DNA from: Cylindrotheca closterium | Lineage: Eukaryota > Bacillariophyta > Bacillariophyceae > Bacillariales > Bacillariaceae | DNA length: 64,000 nt | Assembly (NCBI GenBank): GCA_933822405.4 | Contig: CAKOGP040001001.1 | Coordinates: forward strand, 94,184 to 158,183 | Reading direction: 5' to 3' | Part shown: positions 53,584 through 63,683 of the stretch, piece after piece | Position numbering within the stretch: the stretch's first letter is position 1 | Layout of the letters: the number at the start of each line of letters is the position of its first letter | Program-made: the position numbers and the translations under genes | Notes under the pieces: model-generated | What the model saw: the letters and a program-made list of their open reading frames with translations, nothing else | Told to the model about the DNA's origin: nothing | Databases searched by the model: none

Positions 53584-55593
53584 ATGAAGTTACGCAACCT
53601 CATCAAACTGCGGAACCAAAAACCAAGGGATTATGAAGGCGGTAGCACGGATGACAATGTCATTATTGAAGAAGAAGAAGAAGAAGGCGGAAGCGCTCAA
53701 GTAGTAGTAGCTCCTCCTCCTCCTCCTCCTGCAGTCTTTGTGTACAAGGGAAATAAGCGACGGAATCGTCACCACAAAAAGGCAATACCCAATGGCATTA
53801 CCCATGCGACGATTCATCCATCCGTCCGTCAAATACACGACTTTTTGTTTCAAAATTGTCAATGTTTGGTTTCGGTGAGCATTCCAAAGACTGTCAAACA
53901 CATTCATCAGTTTGCTTTTAAAGGATGCACAGCTTTGGTGAATGTGGAATTGTACGATGGCTTGGTGACGATTGAACGTGGAGCCTTTGAAGGCTGCAAG
54001 TCATTGGTGGGTAGTACTACTACTACTACTACTAGTACTACTAGTACTACTACTACTACTAGTAATACAATTATGGATGGTGATTCGAATACCACCACCA
54101 CCACCACCACCACCATGACGTTATTGAAACTACCAAATACACTGGAAAGCATTGGTTGGTTTGCCTTTTCGGGTTGTACCTCGTTGGTCAATGTGCATTT
54201 TTCACAACACGACCATAACAAAAAGACAATGACTCTCGAGCGTGGTGCCTTTTTGAGCTGCGAGTCTTTGACCAAAGTCAACCTCCCCATGGGTTTGCGA
54301 GCGATTGGTGTGGAAGCCTTTTGTTGGTGCGAATCGTTGAAAACAGTGTCGGTGCCATCGACTGTGGAACTCATTGGATGCGAGGCATTTGCAGGATGCA
54401 AGTCTTTGATGGACGTTCATCTGCAAGAAGGACTCAAGACCGTTGGAGAACGGGCGTTTGGATGGTGCAGCTCGTTGGTCAATATCGGCCTTCCAAAGAC
54501 TGTGGAAACGATTGAATTTTTTGCCTTTGGCTACTGCACTTCCTTGGCCAATGTGCAGCTTCAAGAGGGTCTCAATTCGATTGGCCAATGCGCCTTTACC
54601 AATTGTACGGCACTATTTGCCATTGCCTTGCCACTCAGCCTCGACGAGTTATGTCTAAAGGCATTCTCAGACTGTACCAATCTCCGAACGGTAGAGTTTC
54701 CCAAACGCACTAGCCTGAAAATTGGCAATAATTGTTTTTATGGCTGCAAGTCCTTGGTCAATGTATCACTCCCACCTTCTACCAACATTTTAACTACCAT
54801 TTTTGCTGGCTGTGCTCTGCTTAAGGGCGACCATGCATCGTGCTTGTTGCAAGAAAGATTTACCAGTCTCCCAATCCACGACGCATGCTATCACGCCTCT
54901 ACTGCTACTGTATCCAGTGTGCTTCAAGCACTTGACTCTGTCGACGACGACGTCCTCGAAAATCTTCAAGATGCCTTTCAAATGACACCCTTTCATATTT
55001 TGGCGACCGGTTGCCATCCAAGTGTCCAAATATTGAATAGTCTCTTGCAACGGTATCCAGTCGATACTCTGGAACTCAAGGACAGCTTTGAAATGACCAT
55101 GATGGATTATCTATTGTTAAATACATCCAGTCAAGCTGTTCCATTGATCCAGACAGTACTGGAACGTGCCATTGTCGATCGGATGTGCAATCGTCTCCCA
55201 TCATGTAGTACGACTAATACTAGTACTACTAGTACTACTGAAAGCAGCAGCAACAATGATAAGTGGAGGTCCAAGTTGCAAATGTGCCTTGAAGCGCTGC
55301 ATCATCATGACAGTAGTGTGGATAGTCGACGCAACCATGTCAATACATGCTTTTTTGGGACTGTAGGATACTGTTTGCGCTTGGAAATGACTTCCACGAT
55401 CGAGTTGGCGCTCTGGAAGATGCGAACAACAACAAGAGAAAAGAAGAATCAATCCGAGGAGGCCAACTCTGACAGGTTTCGAGAAGATTGTCGGTTTCAA
55501 TGTGGATCGGAAGTAGTGATGGAACAGGTGATTGGATATTTGTGGCATGGCGAATCGAGATCTGATACGGCCTTGTCAACGTTTCGAATATGA
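53584..55593 (+). CDS. BspA-like LRR protein with ankyrin-like C-terminal region, copy 4 (intact)
   Basis: A 669-residue member of the same family as 45235-46983. The head is acidic (poly-Glu from GAA repeats), then a Pro run and the shared entry VFVYKGNKRR. About twelve LRR_5 units (about 75-410) follow, for example KTVETIEFFAFGYCTSLANV and LRAIGVEAFCWCESLKTV. Next are HDACYHASTATVSSVLQALD, FQMTPFHILATGCHPSVQIL and MTMMDYLLLN, the ankyrin-like section, and the end domain CFFGTVGYCLRLEMTSTIEL ... CRFQCGSEVVMEQVIGYLW. Two insertions of Thr/Ser runs coded by ACT and ACC repeats interrupt the LRR array at about residues 142-175, exactly where the other copies vary. A third Ser/Thr insert lies at about residues 540-560. 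Function unknown. Confidence 0.85.
   Translation: MKLRNLIKLRNQKPRDYEGGSTDDNVIIEEEEEEGGSAQVVVAPPPPPPAVFVYKGNKRRNRHHKKAIPNGITHATIHPSVRQIHDFLFQNCQCLVSVSIPKTVKHIHQFAFKGCTALVNVELYDGLVTIERGAFEGCKSLVGSTTTTTTSTTSTTTTTSNTIMDGDSNTTTTTTTTMTLLKLPNTLESIGWFAFSGCTSLVNVHFSQHDHNKKTMTLERGAFLSCESLTKVNLPMGLRAIGVEAFCWCESLKTVSVPSTVELIGCEAFAGCKSLMDVHLQEGLKTVGERAFGWCSSLVNIGLPKTVETIEFFAFGYCTSLANVQLQEGLNSIGQCAFTNCTALFAIALPLSLDELCLKAFSDCTNLRTVEFPKRTSLKIGNNCFYGCKSLVNVSLPPSTNILTTIFAGCALLKGDHASCLLQERFTSLPIHDACYHASTATVSSVLQALDSVDDDVLENLQDAFQMTPFHILATGCHPSVQILNSLLQRYPVDTLELKDSFEMTMMDYLLLNTSSQAVPLIQTVLERAIVDRMCNRLPSCSTTNTSTTSTTESSSNNDKWRSKLQMCLEALHHHDSSVDSRRNHVNTCFFGTVGYCLRLEMTSTIELALWKMRTTTREKKNQSEEANSDRFREDCRFQCGSEVVMEQVIGYLWHGESRSDTALSTFRI
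54013..54117. repeat. ACT/ACC trinucleotide repeat block inside LRR coding sequence
   Basis: Runs of ACT with AGT interruptions (54013-54064) and of ACC (54091-54113) code for Thr/Ser stretches inserted between LRR units. The units are multiples of three and keep the frame. Confidence 0.85.
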
Positions 55594-55801
55594 TTCATTG
55601 GCTATACAGCGGGATGGCGAAAAAGAAAGCATAGAAAGAATATCGAATGTGCAATTTCATTGTGTCATAGTTGAGTTTTCAGTCTAATCATCTTTTTAGA
55701 AAGTTTTTGTTCCGTTGTCGTCTTCGTGTTGCTGCCTTACAAAACAAAGGATATAACACACCAATAAAGGCAGAAGACGACGCTTCCTGCAGTCACTCTT
55801 T

Positions 55802-56780
55802 TTATGACGAAGTCAATCCTTCAATTTCACTCCAGGCAGGTTCGGAGAGAGCACCCTTGGCAATTTCGGAACGTTTGGCCCATTCGTCAGGGGTCGAGGC
55901 AGCCCATAGGGCATGGACAAAGACACGAGCTCTTGGCATGTCACCACTATGCTTTTCCAAAGTGGAACAGGCATGGGAAAAGAAAAACTCTTCTTCATCA
56001 CCTACCATGGGAAGAATCTCTTCCATCATGCTATATAAGATATGAAAAGACATCCCGTGATTAGAACTGACGGCCATGGTAATTGTCAATCAGTATATTC
56101 ACAAAAGTCGCCAACACTTACACTTTCTTCATGGGCACTCCGCTCTTGGTCATCTTCATAACTTGTGGCATCATGATGTCTTCTTCATGCTTCAAGTGAT
56201 CTTCATTAAATTTGGCAAATTCATTAAAAGCTGCCAATGCCTTGTCGGGATCATTTTCTCCCAACAAAGTCTCCACTTCGGCAGCCTTGGATTCCAGTTC
56301 TTCATGCGCCGAGAAGAGACCCTTTTCCGTAGCAATATTTTCGCACTTTTCATCTAGAATATGAAAGAAACCCTTGGGCGTGGATGCTCCTTTGCTGCTT
56401 CCCTCTTCCATTTGTGCATGAATGGTCTCCCATCTGTTGGACGACAGAATATATGTGTGTGAGTCATCAATCAATCAGTGATTGTGTGTTCGTGTGGTCG
56501 TCAATGATTGAGCTCCATAGATGATAACTTACTTTCTCATGTCACTCCAAAGCTTCTTGGCGGCGTCGACATCTCCTGCCTCCAACTTTTCTTTGACATC
56601 CAAAGAATCCCCTCGGATAACTTCATGTCCATTGCGCATAATGGCAAAAATCATTGGCTTTGGCTTTTCGGTGCTCATTTTGGTGATGGTTGTGGATTGA
56701 AAGAATCGCTTATTGGTGGTATAAAGTTGCTTGGATATTGATCGGTTGGTCAAAATCTGAGTGAAAGCTCTTGTGGACAT
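55802..56780 (-). CDS. Hemerythrin-like HHE protein, probably mitochondrial (3 exons)
   Basis: Exons 56780-56533, 56433-56122 and 56030-55802, 262 residues; both phase-2 joins agree. The start at 56780 opens an Arg/Ser/Thr-rich, acid-poor N-terminus (MSTRAFTQILTNRSISKQLY) typical of mitochondrial presequences; an ATG at 56675 would give a cytosolic form without it. The four-helix metal-binding body shows His in MRNGHEVIRGD, H-x3-E in FFHILDEK and H-x2-H-E in FNEDHLKHEEDIMMP, the HHE pattern that binds a non-haem di-iron centre. The third exon adds a tail (FFFSHACSTLEKHSGDMP, ALWAASTPDEWAKR) that could supply a further helix pair. Role in oxygen, iron or NO handling is family-level inference. 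Confidence 0.82.
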
Positions 56781-58678
56781 TGGATCTTTACTCAAATGTT
56801 TTGTGTGATGAGCGGAACAATAAGACAATAACCCTTCTCAAGAAATCGTACATCATTCGAAAACAATCTTGGGGAGAAGACTACCGGTATAAACACAAAG
56901 TACCAATGTCGCGGATTCTACGGCAGGTCATTCCTTCATGCAGTATCTTTGTATATTTATTCTTGCTTTTTATTCATTTGTCGCGGTATTATACCTTCCA
57001 TCGCGTGTGCAAGCGTTCGGATGAGTCAAGACGCCAAATGCGCTACATTACATACCATATACCGGTACCATGTCTGTCTTGTTGTTTCGTTTCAGCAACC
57101 CAATGTTCAGTTACCAGTATGGGTATATCGCATCATACCAGTTGCATGTATCGTCATAACGAGTCTAAAAATATGTCTAGTTGGTTTCTAGTATACCTAC
57201 ATGCACGAACTTTTAAATACTACCCACCAACAGTACACATTTGACGAGAGGAGGTGTTTTCGAAAACTGCTATCCATTATTGAACTATGATTTGGGATTG
57301 CAGAGCGTATTTTGCGGTCCGGGTTTGAATAAATCGAGGACCATAGTAACACGGTCTAGTTCTAGTCGGTCCTGTACGACCATCAATCACGCAATTTCAT
57401 TTTGGATTCTGGTTGCTCGTCTCGGTTCATTCGTGATTCGGCAGCTTATTGGACGAACGAGGCATTGCTTTGCTCAAAGCGTGCGATAATTGGTAGATGA
57501 TAGATCAACGATTTTTTATTTGGCACCACCCGTATGATCACAATTGCCCCTGCCTGTGTTTGTGGGTGTCCCACCTTATGCTCTGTCTTTTGCGAATCAC
57601 CACCGCATCAATGCCTAGTAGGACTCTCTTGGAAATCATAAACCTGTATCAATCCCTTCAATACGTCGTGCACCGCAACTGCATTTGAAGAAACATGGGA
57701 ATCCATATCTCCATTCTTGCCAACCAGCTCCAAGACCTGTGCAAATGCTCCCAGTGCATCTGGACTGGTCCAGCTTGTCGCGACATCGTTTGCTTCCTCG
57801 TAGTACCGTTATCAGATCGTGGTCCACAGTCGAATGTTTGCCCGAAATGGACCATTTTGGCGTGACAAATTGGGCAATTCATCATGGAATGTCGCGTGCT
57901 GATACAGTAATATAGTAGTAGCCTCTTTGGATATTTGAAATAGTTTTGGTATATTCGTACAAGACTTGCATCATCTATGATCGCAAGGTTTGCCAAGAGA
58001 GGGAAACTTGATGGAAACATGCTGCGCTGCGCCAGTTGTGGTATGTTCAAGGTCGTCGTCGTCGTCGTTGTCGTCGTCATGGAGCTACATGATGATTCGT
58101 TGAGGATGAAGACGAGGATTCATTCATCCAGAAAGGGAACAGAGCAACATTGACAATTTTCCAGACATTCGAGCTGTTTCCATTTCTCCATCATCATGAT
58201 AATGGGGAAAGTCATGCCTTGCCAAATGTGGTCGTAGATGTGCCAAGAAGACAATCACCAGATTGCTGATGATACCGGTATCGGTATGCGTATTATGATG
58301 ACAATTTTAATCTTCAGGATGACGTCACAAAACTTCCGGACAGACGAACAGCGGAAGTTTACGAGGTCCGTCCTTTTTTTGACTCTTCCGACTATCAAGA
58401 ATTCCGATTATCTGATTGGGGATTTGAGAATTTGCAGAAGTGAAAAGTCGAAAGCGAACAAGAAAATCAAAAGCTCTGCGAAACGGAGAAGGAGAAACAA
58501 AGGCACTGGGAATCAATCGATGGCAATGGATTGTTGTAAAAAGGAAAATAATTCTTCTAGGTTTTTGTGTGTGCTTTGTCTATGAGTCTATATGGTGCTG
58601 TTTCGCCTATTGTGGGTGCAAAAATGGTAGCAATGGTAGTAGCAATGGTGCTGGTGGATACCACCAATTCATTCCTGC
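56781..58678. other. Long spacer; one doubtful minus-strand frame
   Basis: No firm gene. A minus-strand frame at 58080-57658 contains CPICHAKM, like a zinc ribbon, and C-S-C-G-A-R appears in a different frame at about 57670. A real gene would need an intron or frame change, which I could not define. TACCGGTA octamers occur near 56884, 57061 and 58274. Confidence 0.35.
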
Positions 58679-58945
58679 CTATGAAAATCTCTGAATGGAG
58701 CGTTGGTAGACCAATTCTGTCATGGCTTGACGGTAGGCGTCAGTATCGAAGGTTTCCTGAGGTTGTTTTGTATCAGGATTGACCTTTTCTGGACGTTGAA
58801 AGGCATTTCCTTGACCGCTGAGCTTGGGAGTCCCAACAGTGCGCACCGAGGTGTCAACACTGATGAGAGCTTGTCCTTGTTCGACCATCATGAATGAGAC
58901 GGCGACGAGGAGAAGAGAAGCAAAAGGAGATCGAGTAGAGAACAT
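58679..58945 (-). CDS. Small secreted protein, unknown
   Basis: An 88-residue protein with a clear signal peptide (SPFASLLLVAVSFMMVEQGQA, cleaved near residue 27), then a short mature chain rich in polar residues (SVDTSVRTVGTPKLSGQGNA) ending in TELVYQRSIQRFS. No cysteine remains after cleavage and no motif is known to me. The small size leaves room for doubt, but the signal peptide and clean reading frame argue for a gene. Confidence 0.5.
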   Translation of the reverse strand: MFSTRSPFASLLLVAVSFMMVEQGQALISVDTSVRTVGTPKLSGQGNAFQRPEKVNPDTKQPQETFDTDAYRQAMTELVYQRSIQRFS

Positions 58946-59917
58946 GTTTGTTTGGCTGTTTGGTTGTTTGGGTTTGGTTTGCGTTTTTGAGTTTTGATAG
59001 ACAGGTTGTCAATTTATGATATGATGTTTGTTGGAGTGAGAAATCGTGAAAGTTCAAGTAGGGAAAGACACTCCGACTCGCCAAGATTCGTGTGCTGGCA
59101 CAATACGTAGATTTGTACGAAAGTCACACATTCAAAATTTTGGTTGGAAATGCCGACGTCATCATGATGTCATGTACTGGCGCTACGTAAGGCTACTGCC
59201 AGTCATGCCCAAAAAATAAACTTCTCCGTCTTGTGATGGACCTTTGGGTATCTTCGATGACTGCTTGGCCTTAATTCAATTCGACCTCGTAAGATGACCG
59301 TTCGATCTCATTTTTTCACAGGACTGAAATAATTTCATTCCCGAGCATTCCAGAATGTCAGCTTGATGGAAATTCTATCACGATGTGATACCAGATCGTG
59401 AAATTTGTAGTTTCCGTTGACACACGATGGCACAAGTGTACCCACAATGACCTGGGAATGTTACCATACACACGTCCGTTTTCGAAAAATCACCTGGTTG
59501 CCTTACGTCGAGGAGATGATGGCCATGAGCTTTTTTGTTACCACGATTACTCCGACAAACCTCGTCCATGATCAATATGCAGCAGAATGAACAACGTTCT
59601 ACGCAATGCAATTCAATGCTGGGCATATTCAATATCAATAGTATATTGAAATGTTGTTCATACCATCGTACATATCGTATCGCCACAATAAGTGCGAGCC
59701 TGTTTGGATACTTGCGTAAGTGTAGAAGTCTATTGAGTCGCCGCCGCAGGGCAAGCCCATACCCAATTTCCAAATTTCAAATCAGCATTCGAGCGACAAC
59801 TGTTACATACGAGTACACACAGTAGTAACAACCAATAGCTCAGCAAGTCGTTGAAACTGCAAAAATTGCAACAGCCTACTGCTAAAAGGTGCAATACTGA
59901 CTGAATCAAATCAATCC
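58946..59917. other. Intergenic, no gene recognised
   Basis: Promoter of the small secreted protein on one side and of the 59918 gene on the other. Short frames only. Confidence 0.5.
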
Positions 59918-60535
59918 ATGGCTTCGTTGGAGGTGGCGAAAGTCACGGAACAGGATGTGACCATCCACCTTGAACACGAACGGGACACTGAGTGCGACTA
60001 CGAAGCCCTCACTGCGATTGAGGTTGACATCCTTGTTCGTGGGAAAATAGTCGGAAAGATTTCTGGTACACGAATCGAAAGATTAGCGATTCCAGATGGA
60101 TGCTTTTACTCCGTGATGGATGAACACAGCAGCGACTTGCAGTATGTTGCTGTGAACCTTTTCGAGCCACGGCGTGGAAGGACAAAGCTCCATTCTCTGC
60201 GGGACGGAGGTGATCATCCCGAGCTCGCTATTCTTTACATCAGCAGGCTTGAAGTGAATGAAGAGTATACGGTGTTTGGATCATCAGATGTGGGAGCGTA
60301 TGTTTTGCGAAAGTTGCTGCATCATCCATACATTAGATCAAATGGGATGTCGCAGTTCGCTAACGAGTGGCTTACTTCTAGCTGTATTTACATCTTGGAT
60401 AGTAACACACCTGCGGATAGAAGTTATGCGAATCAATTTCTCCGCAATGGTTTTCGTCAAGACAAAGTTGTAGTAGGCCAAGGCGGCGACCGTTTCCGCG
60501 TTGCCGCACGTACTATAGCCATCAACTTGGACTGA
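59918..60535 (+). CDS. Possible GNAT-fold acetyltransferase-like protein
   Basis: A 205-residue soluble protein. Residues 100-200 follow the order of a GNAT fold. A strand (LAILYISRLEVNEEY) is followed by a glycine-containing loop and helix (GAYVLRKLLHHP), where GNAT enzymes bind the acetyl-CoA pyrophosphate with Q/R-x-x-G-x-G/A. Here that loop reads SSDVGAYV, so the signature is degenerate. A later strand (SSCIYILDSN) and a helix plus GFRQDKVVVG fit the C-terminal part of the fold. The first 90 residues are acidic (CDYEALTAIEVDILV) and unrecognised. Activity is uncertain; it may be a non-catalytic relative. Confidence 0.5.
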   Translation: MASLEVAKVTEQDVTIHLEHERDTECDYEALTAIEVDILVRGKIVGKISGTRIERLAIPDGCFYSVMDEHSSDLQYVAVNLFEPRRGRTKLHSLRDGGDHPELAILYISRLEVNEEYTVFGSSDVGAYVLRKLLHHPYIRSNGMSQFANEWLTSSCIYILDSNTPADRSYANQFLRNGFRQDKVVVGQGGDRFRVAARTIAINLD

Positions 60536-60787
60536 GCCGTTGAAATCCCATGCCGAAGTGGCAGCTATGCAACTCCTTGTTGCCCCTCCCAAACCACCAC
60601 CACCGACTGGAAAGGGTCCGAGATCCGTCAGATCATTGAGCGCACAGTACAATCTCCTAGCAGTTGGAACACCTTTTTATCAGTCCGATGTAAATCAATT
60701 AATTAATCAATGAGGGTGGTCCACCGTTCACCAGAGGATTGATATGAGCGACCAGGTTCTCTGTTGGATGGTACCAGTATATGTCGA

Positions 60788-60975
60788 CAATAGAATAGGC
60801 AAAATTAGAGAGATTCCGAATCTCATTTTCAAGCAGCGCAGTGGTTTCATAGTTTCATTTGTCGATACCTTATTTATCTCCTGTTTCCTTCGAAATTGAA
60901 CTCAAGCTATGCTTACACAAAAAGTAAGCAAAATTAGAGATATTCTGAATCTCATTTTTCTAAGCATTGGAGTGG
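60788..60975. repeat. Two copies of a 50-base unit with an internal palindrome
   Basis: GCAAAATTAGAGAGATTCCG (about 60797) and GCAAAATTAGAGATATTCTG (about 60927) begin related units 130 bases apart. The first contains a perfect GAGATTC-C-GAATCTC hairpin. The remainder of 60536-61140 shows no gene. Confidence 0.6.
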
Positions 60976-61140
60976 CAAGAGAAATGCTATATAGACGTTA
61001 AACACTCCTATTGCATACGGGTACTAATGCGCTGGGCTGACCTTTTTTCCTCCCTCCAGACGAATTTCCAATCCAAATCTAAGTCTGCAGTTTCTTCAAA
61101 TGCCACCTCGACGAAGTATTTCCATTTTCGCAATAAACCC

Positions 61141-63683
61141 CTAGCAGAAGTCCAAGAGATCACAGCACTTACCCAAACAATTACAGAGTTTTTTGACGTC
61201 TCTTGCAGTTGAGCGAAGTTTCAAAGGGGCTTTTTGTTCTGGCTCTCGCTGGAACTCGTACAGCAAGTGTCCATCCGCCTTGATTGCGTCGTATTTCTTA
61301 AGCAATACTTGAACTTCGCAAATCACCTGGATGGGGCCTCTGACTCCATCTACTTTCCTATCGCTCACAAACACAACATTGTATTTCCGATCCGCATACC
61401 TGACATTACCACGCTGGTGCAGATTCTTGGTTCGTGCTACCCCAAACGTACTCTCAATCAATTTGCCAACTTGAAGATTCTGAGAAAGCGAATCAACAAT
61501 GAAGCTGCACCGAAGTCCATCAATAACTCTCATCGAAGCATCAACACCTTCCGAAAATTCTTGGCCATATTCCTCTGTCTTTTCATATGATCGAAGGAAT
61601 CCTTTGACGCCCGGAGCACTCTTGAATGAGACACCTTCGACTTTGTCTGCTATGGCGCTCATCTTCTCTTCGAACTCCTCCTTGATAATTTCTTGAAGAC
61701 AAATCTGCCAGATTAGCAACAGACTCCTCCAAAGCGCCGACTTTTCGTATTCCTTGGGGTCGCCCAAGAACAATCCAATGAGAGGCTGATCACCAAACAG
61801 TCGGTGGCGACCTTGGAGGAGATCGCAAAAGTCGCCAGAGTTTTGGATGGCACCAACTGCTTTCAAGTCACGAACAGCTTGGATACCATTGTAGTTTCGA
61901 GCAAAGTCAGGAAGAGGCAGGAATGACGAATGTCTCAGTTTTTGTTTGGGGGCGGTGTAATACAGCTCACGGCCAATGTCGAAAAACTCATCGGCCTCTT
62001 TTTCGGATTCCAATGATTTGTAGACTTCGCCATACCGCTTTTCAATACTTTTTTGGGCATCTTCAAGAAGTTTATTGAACTCTTCAATATAGGCCCCTCT
62101 TGCTTCTTCCTTGGTGGTCCCAGGGGGGCCCGCTCTGATTTGTAGATAAAAGAGAGGGTAGTTAGAAATCGATAATGAATTGTGAAAGAATGAAGCGGCG
62201 TATATACTTGACATTGCACTCACGATTGATAATACATCCAACGAAGAAGTGCTACATCGTCATGGGTTAGCTTGTCGTCATCAGAGACTTCTTGGGTCGA
62301 GAGCAACAACACCTGCTTCAAGAAGTCATCGAAGATGGTTTTCCGTCGACTCTCCAACTCTTTGTGCGAACCTTCGTTGGCACAGAAAAGCATATCAATC
62401 ACATGAAGATGATGCAAGCTTCTATCGCCATTGTGACTTTTGCTGATTAACTTATAGATGTCATCGCACTTCTGCCTGGCACTTTTCTTCTTCTTCTTCA
62501 GAAGCTTTTTCAGTTGGTCAAAGGAGGGTCTTGGCTTTAGTGCGTTTGCACATTCTGTAAACTTGCTTGGATTGCGCAGCATCATGTAAGGAGTGCGGCC
62601 CCTTTCTTTCTTGAGGAAATTAATTTTTTTTGAATCACCATGAAAGTTAAGAATGGTAAAGTCAGATTTATTGGTGTCGAGGAGCAACCGCACCATTGCA
62701 GCTGCCTTTCCATCGCCAAGCTTGCTGGTTCTCTGAACAAGAAGGTGCATGCCTGTATTCCCGTAGTAGTGGTCTTGGCGGTTCGGGTCAGCGTCATCCT
62801 GTTCTAGCAACCAATTGACACACTGAACATAACAGCGTCGAATGGCCACGCTTAGAACAGTGGTGCCATATGGATCGGGCCAATTCAAATCGGCTCCTTC
62901 TTCATGACATGCCTTCAGATACTCAAGAGCGTCGACGTCCCGCTTTTCTCGAAGGAACTCTTCCACCATACTCATGGAGACTTCTCTTCGCGCTTGAGTC
63001 TCCTCGTCTGGGCCATCAACGCCCGAAAGCTTAGATACTTTATTTGCCCTTCCGACTCTTGCAAAAATGAAAACTGCGATTTCGCTTCTATAGCCTAGTT
63101 TCGGGATCCATTCATTCTCTAGCCACCATGTCAGCACGAAGTAATTATGCTTGGTGCACCTCTCTAAAAATTCAACCCAACCATCGTCGTCCCAAAAAAG
63201 AATCATCATCCATGGGATTCCACGAATCTTCTTGCCTGCCATCACAACTCGATCAATGATCGTTTCAAAACAACAGAAAATAGAAAACTTTTTACTTCTT
63301 TTTGGGTATGGGTTGAACAAGGAACAAAACGTTGAAATCAAGACAGCGAAAAAGATTACAATCAGGCCGATGAAAAGGTTGATGAGACCAAGAATCGACC
63401 ACAAGACTGTGCCAAGACAGCCACATGTCCTTGTGCAAAAGGAGTCACCTGACGAGCAGCAAGCGTTAGACCAGTCATTTCAAGAAAGGAGCAGCACACA
63501 GTGACGACCATATACTGTATACATACCGTCTTTGGTCGGAGCTCCAATCTTTTTGTAGTCTACGGGATCCGGAAGCTGCTTAAAATGAGAACCAGGGTCT
63601 CCAAATACTTGTTTTCCTCTTCTTGAAGACCAACCAATCGCACCGCGGATACCCTCTTCAATGTCCCTTGCTTTGCTCTTCAT
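61141..63683 (-). CDS. Membrane ankyrin-repeat protein with RelA/SpoT-like nucleotidyltransferase domain (3 exons)
   Basis: Exons 63683-63527, 63448-62224 and 62134-61141, 791 residues, phases 1 and 2 agree. One or two hydrophobic helices lie at about residues 63-95 (ILGLINLFIGLIVIFFAVLI). Three or four ankyrin-like repeats follow, from about 185 to 330 (DPYGTTVLSVAIRRCYVQCV; NTGMHLLVQR). The C-terminal 250 residues contain V-I-D-G-L-R-C-S-F-I-V-D-S-L, F-G-V-A-R-T-K-N, R-Y-A-D-R-K-Y-N-V-V and I-C-E-V-Q-V-L-L-K-K-Y-D-A-I-K, then H-L-L-Y-E-F-Q-R. This matches the layout of RelA/SpoT-like synthetase-fold domains found in eukaryotes (D-x-x-R-x-x-I-x-D, E-I-Q...K...H-x-x-Y-E). Nucleotide synthesis is possible but unproven. 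The ATG follows a TTTCAG, so a further upstream non-coding or coding exon is possible. Confidence 0.75.

Noticed and set aside
57658..58080. Minus-strand frame with CPICHAKM zinc-ribbon-like motif
   Set aside because: The second Cys pair lies in another frame and no consistent intron could be found; kept only as a note in the spacer entry.
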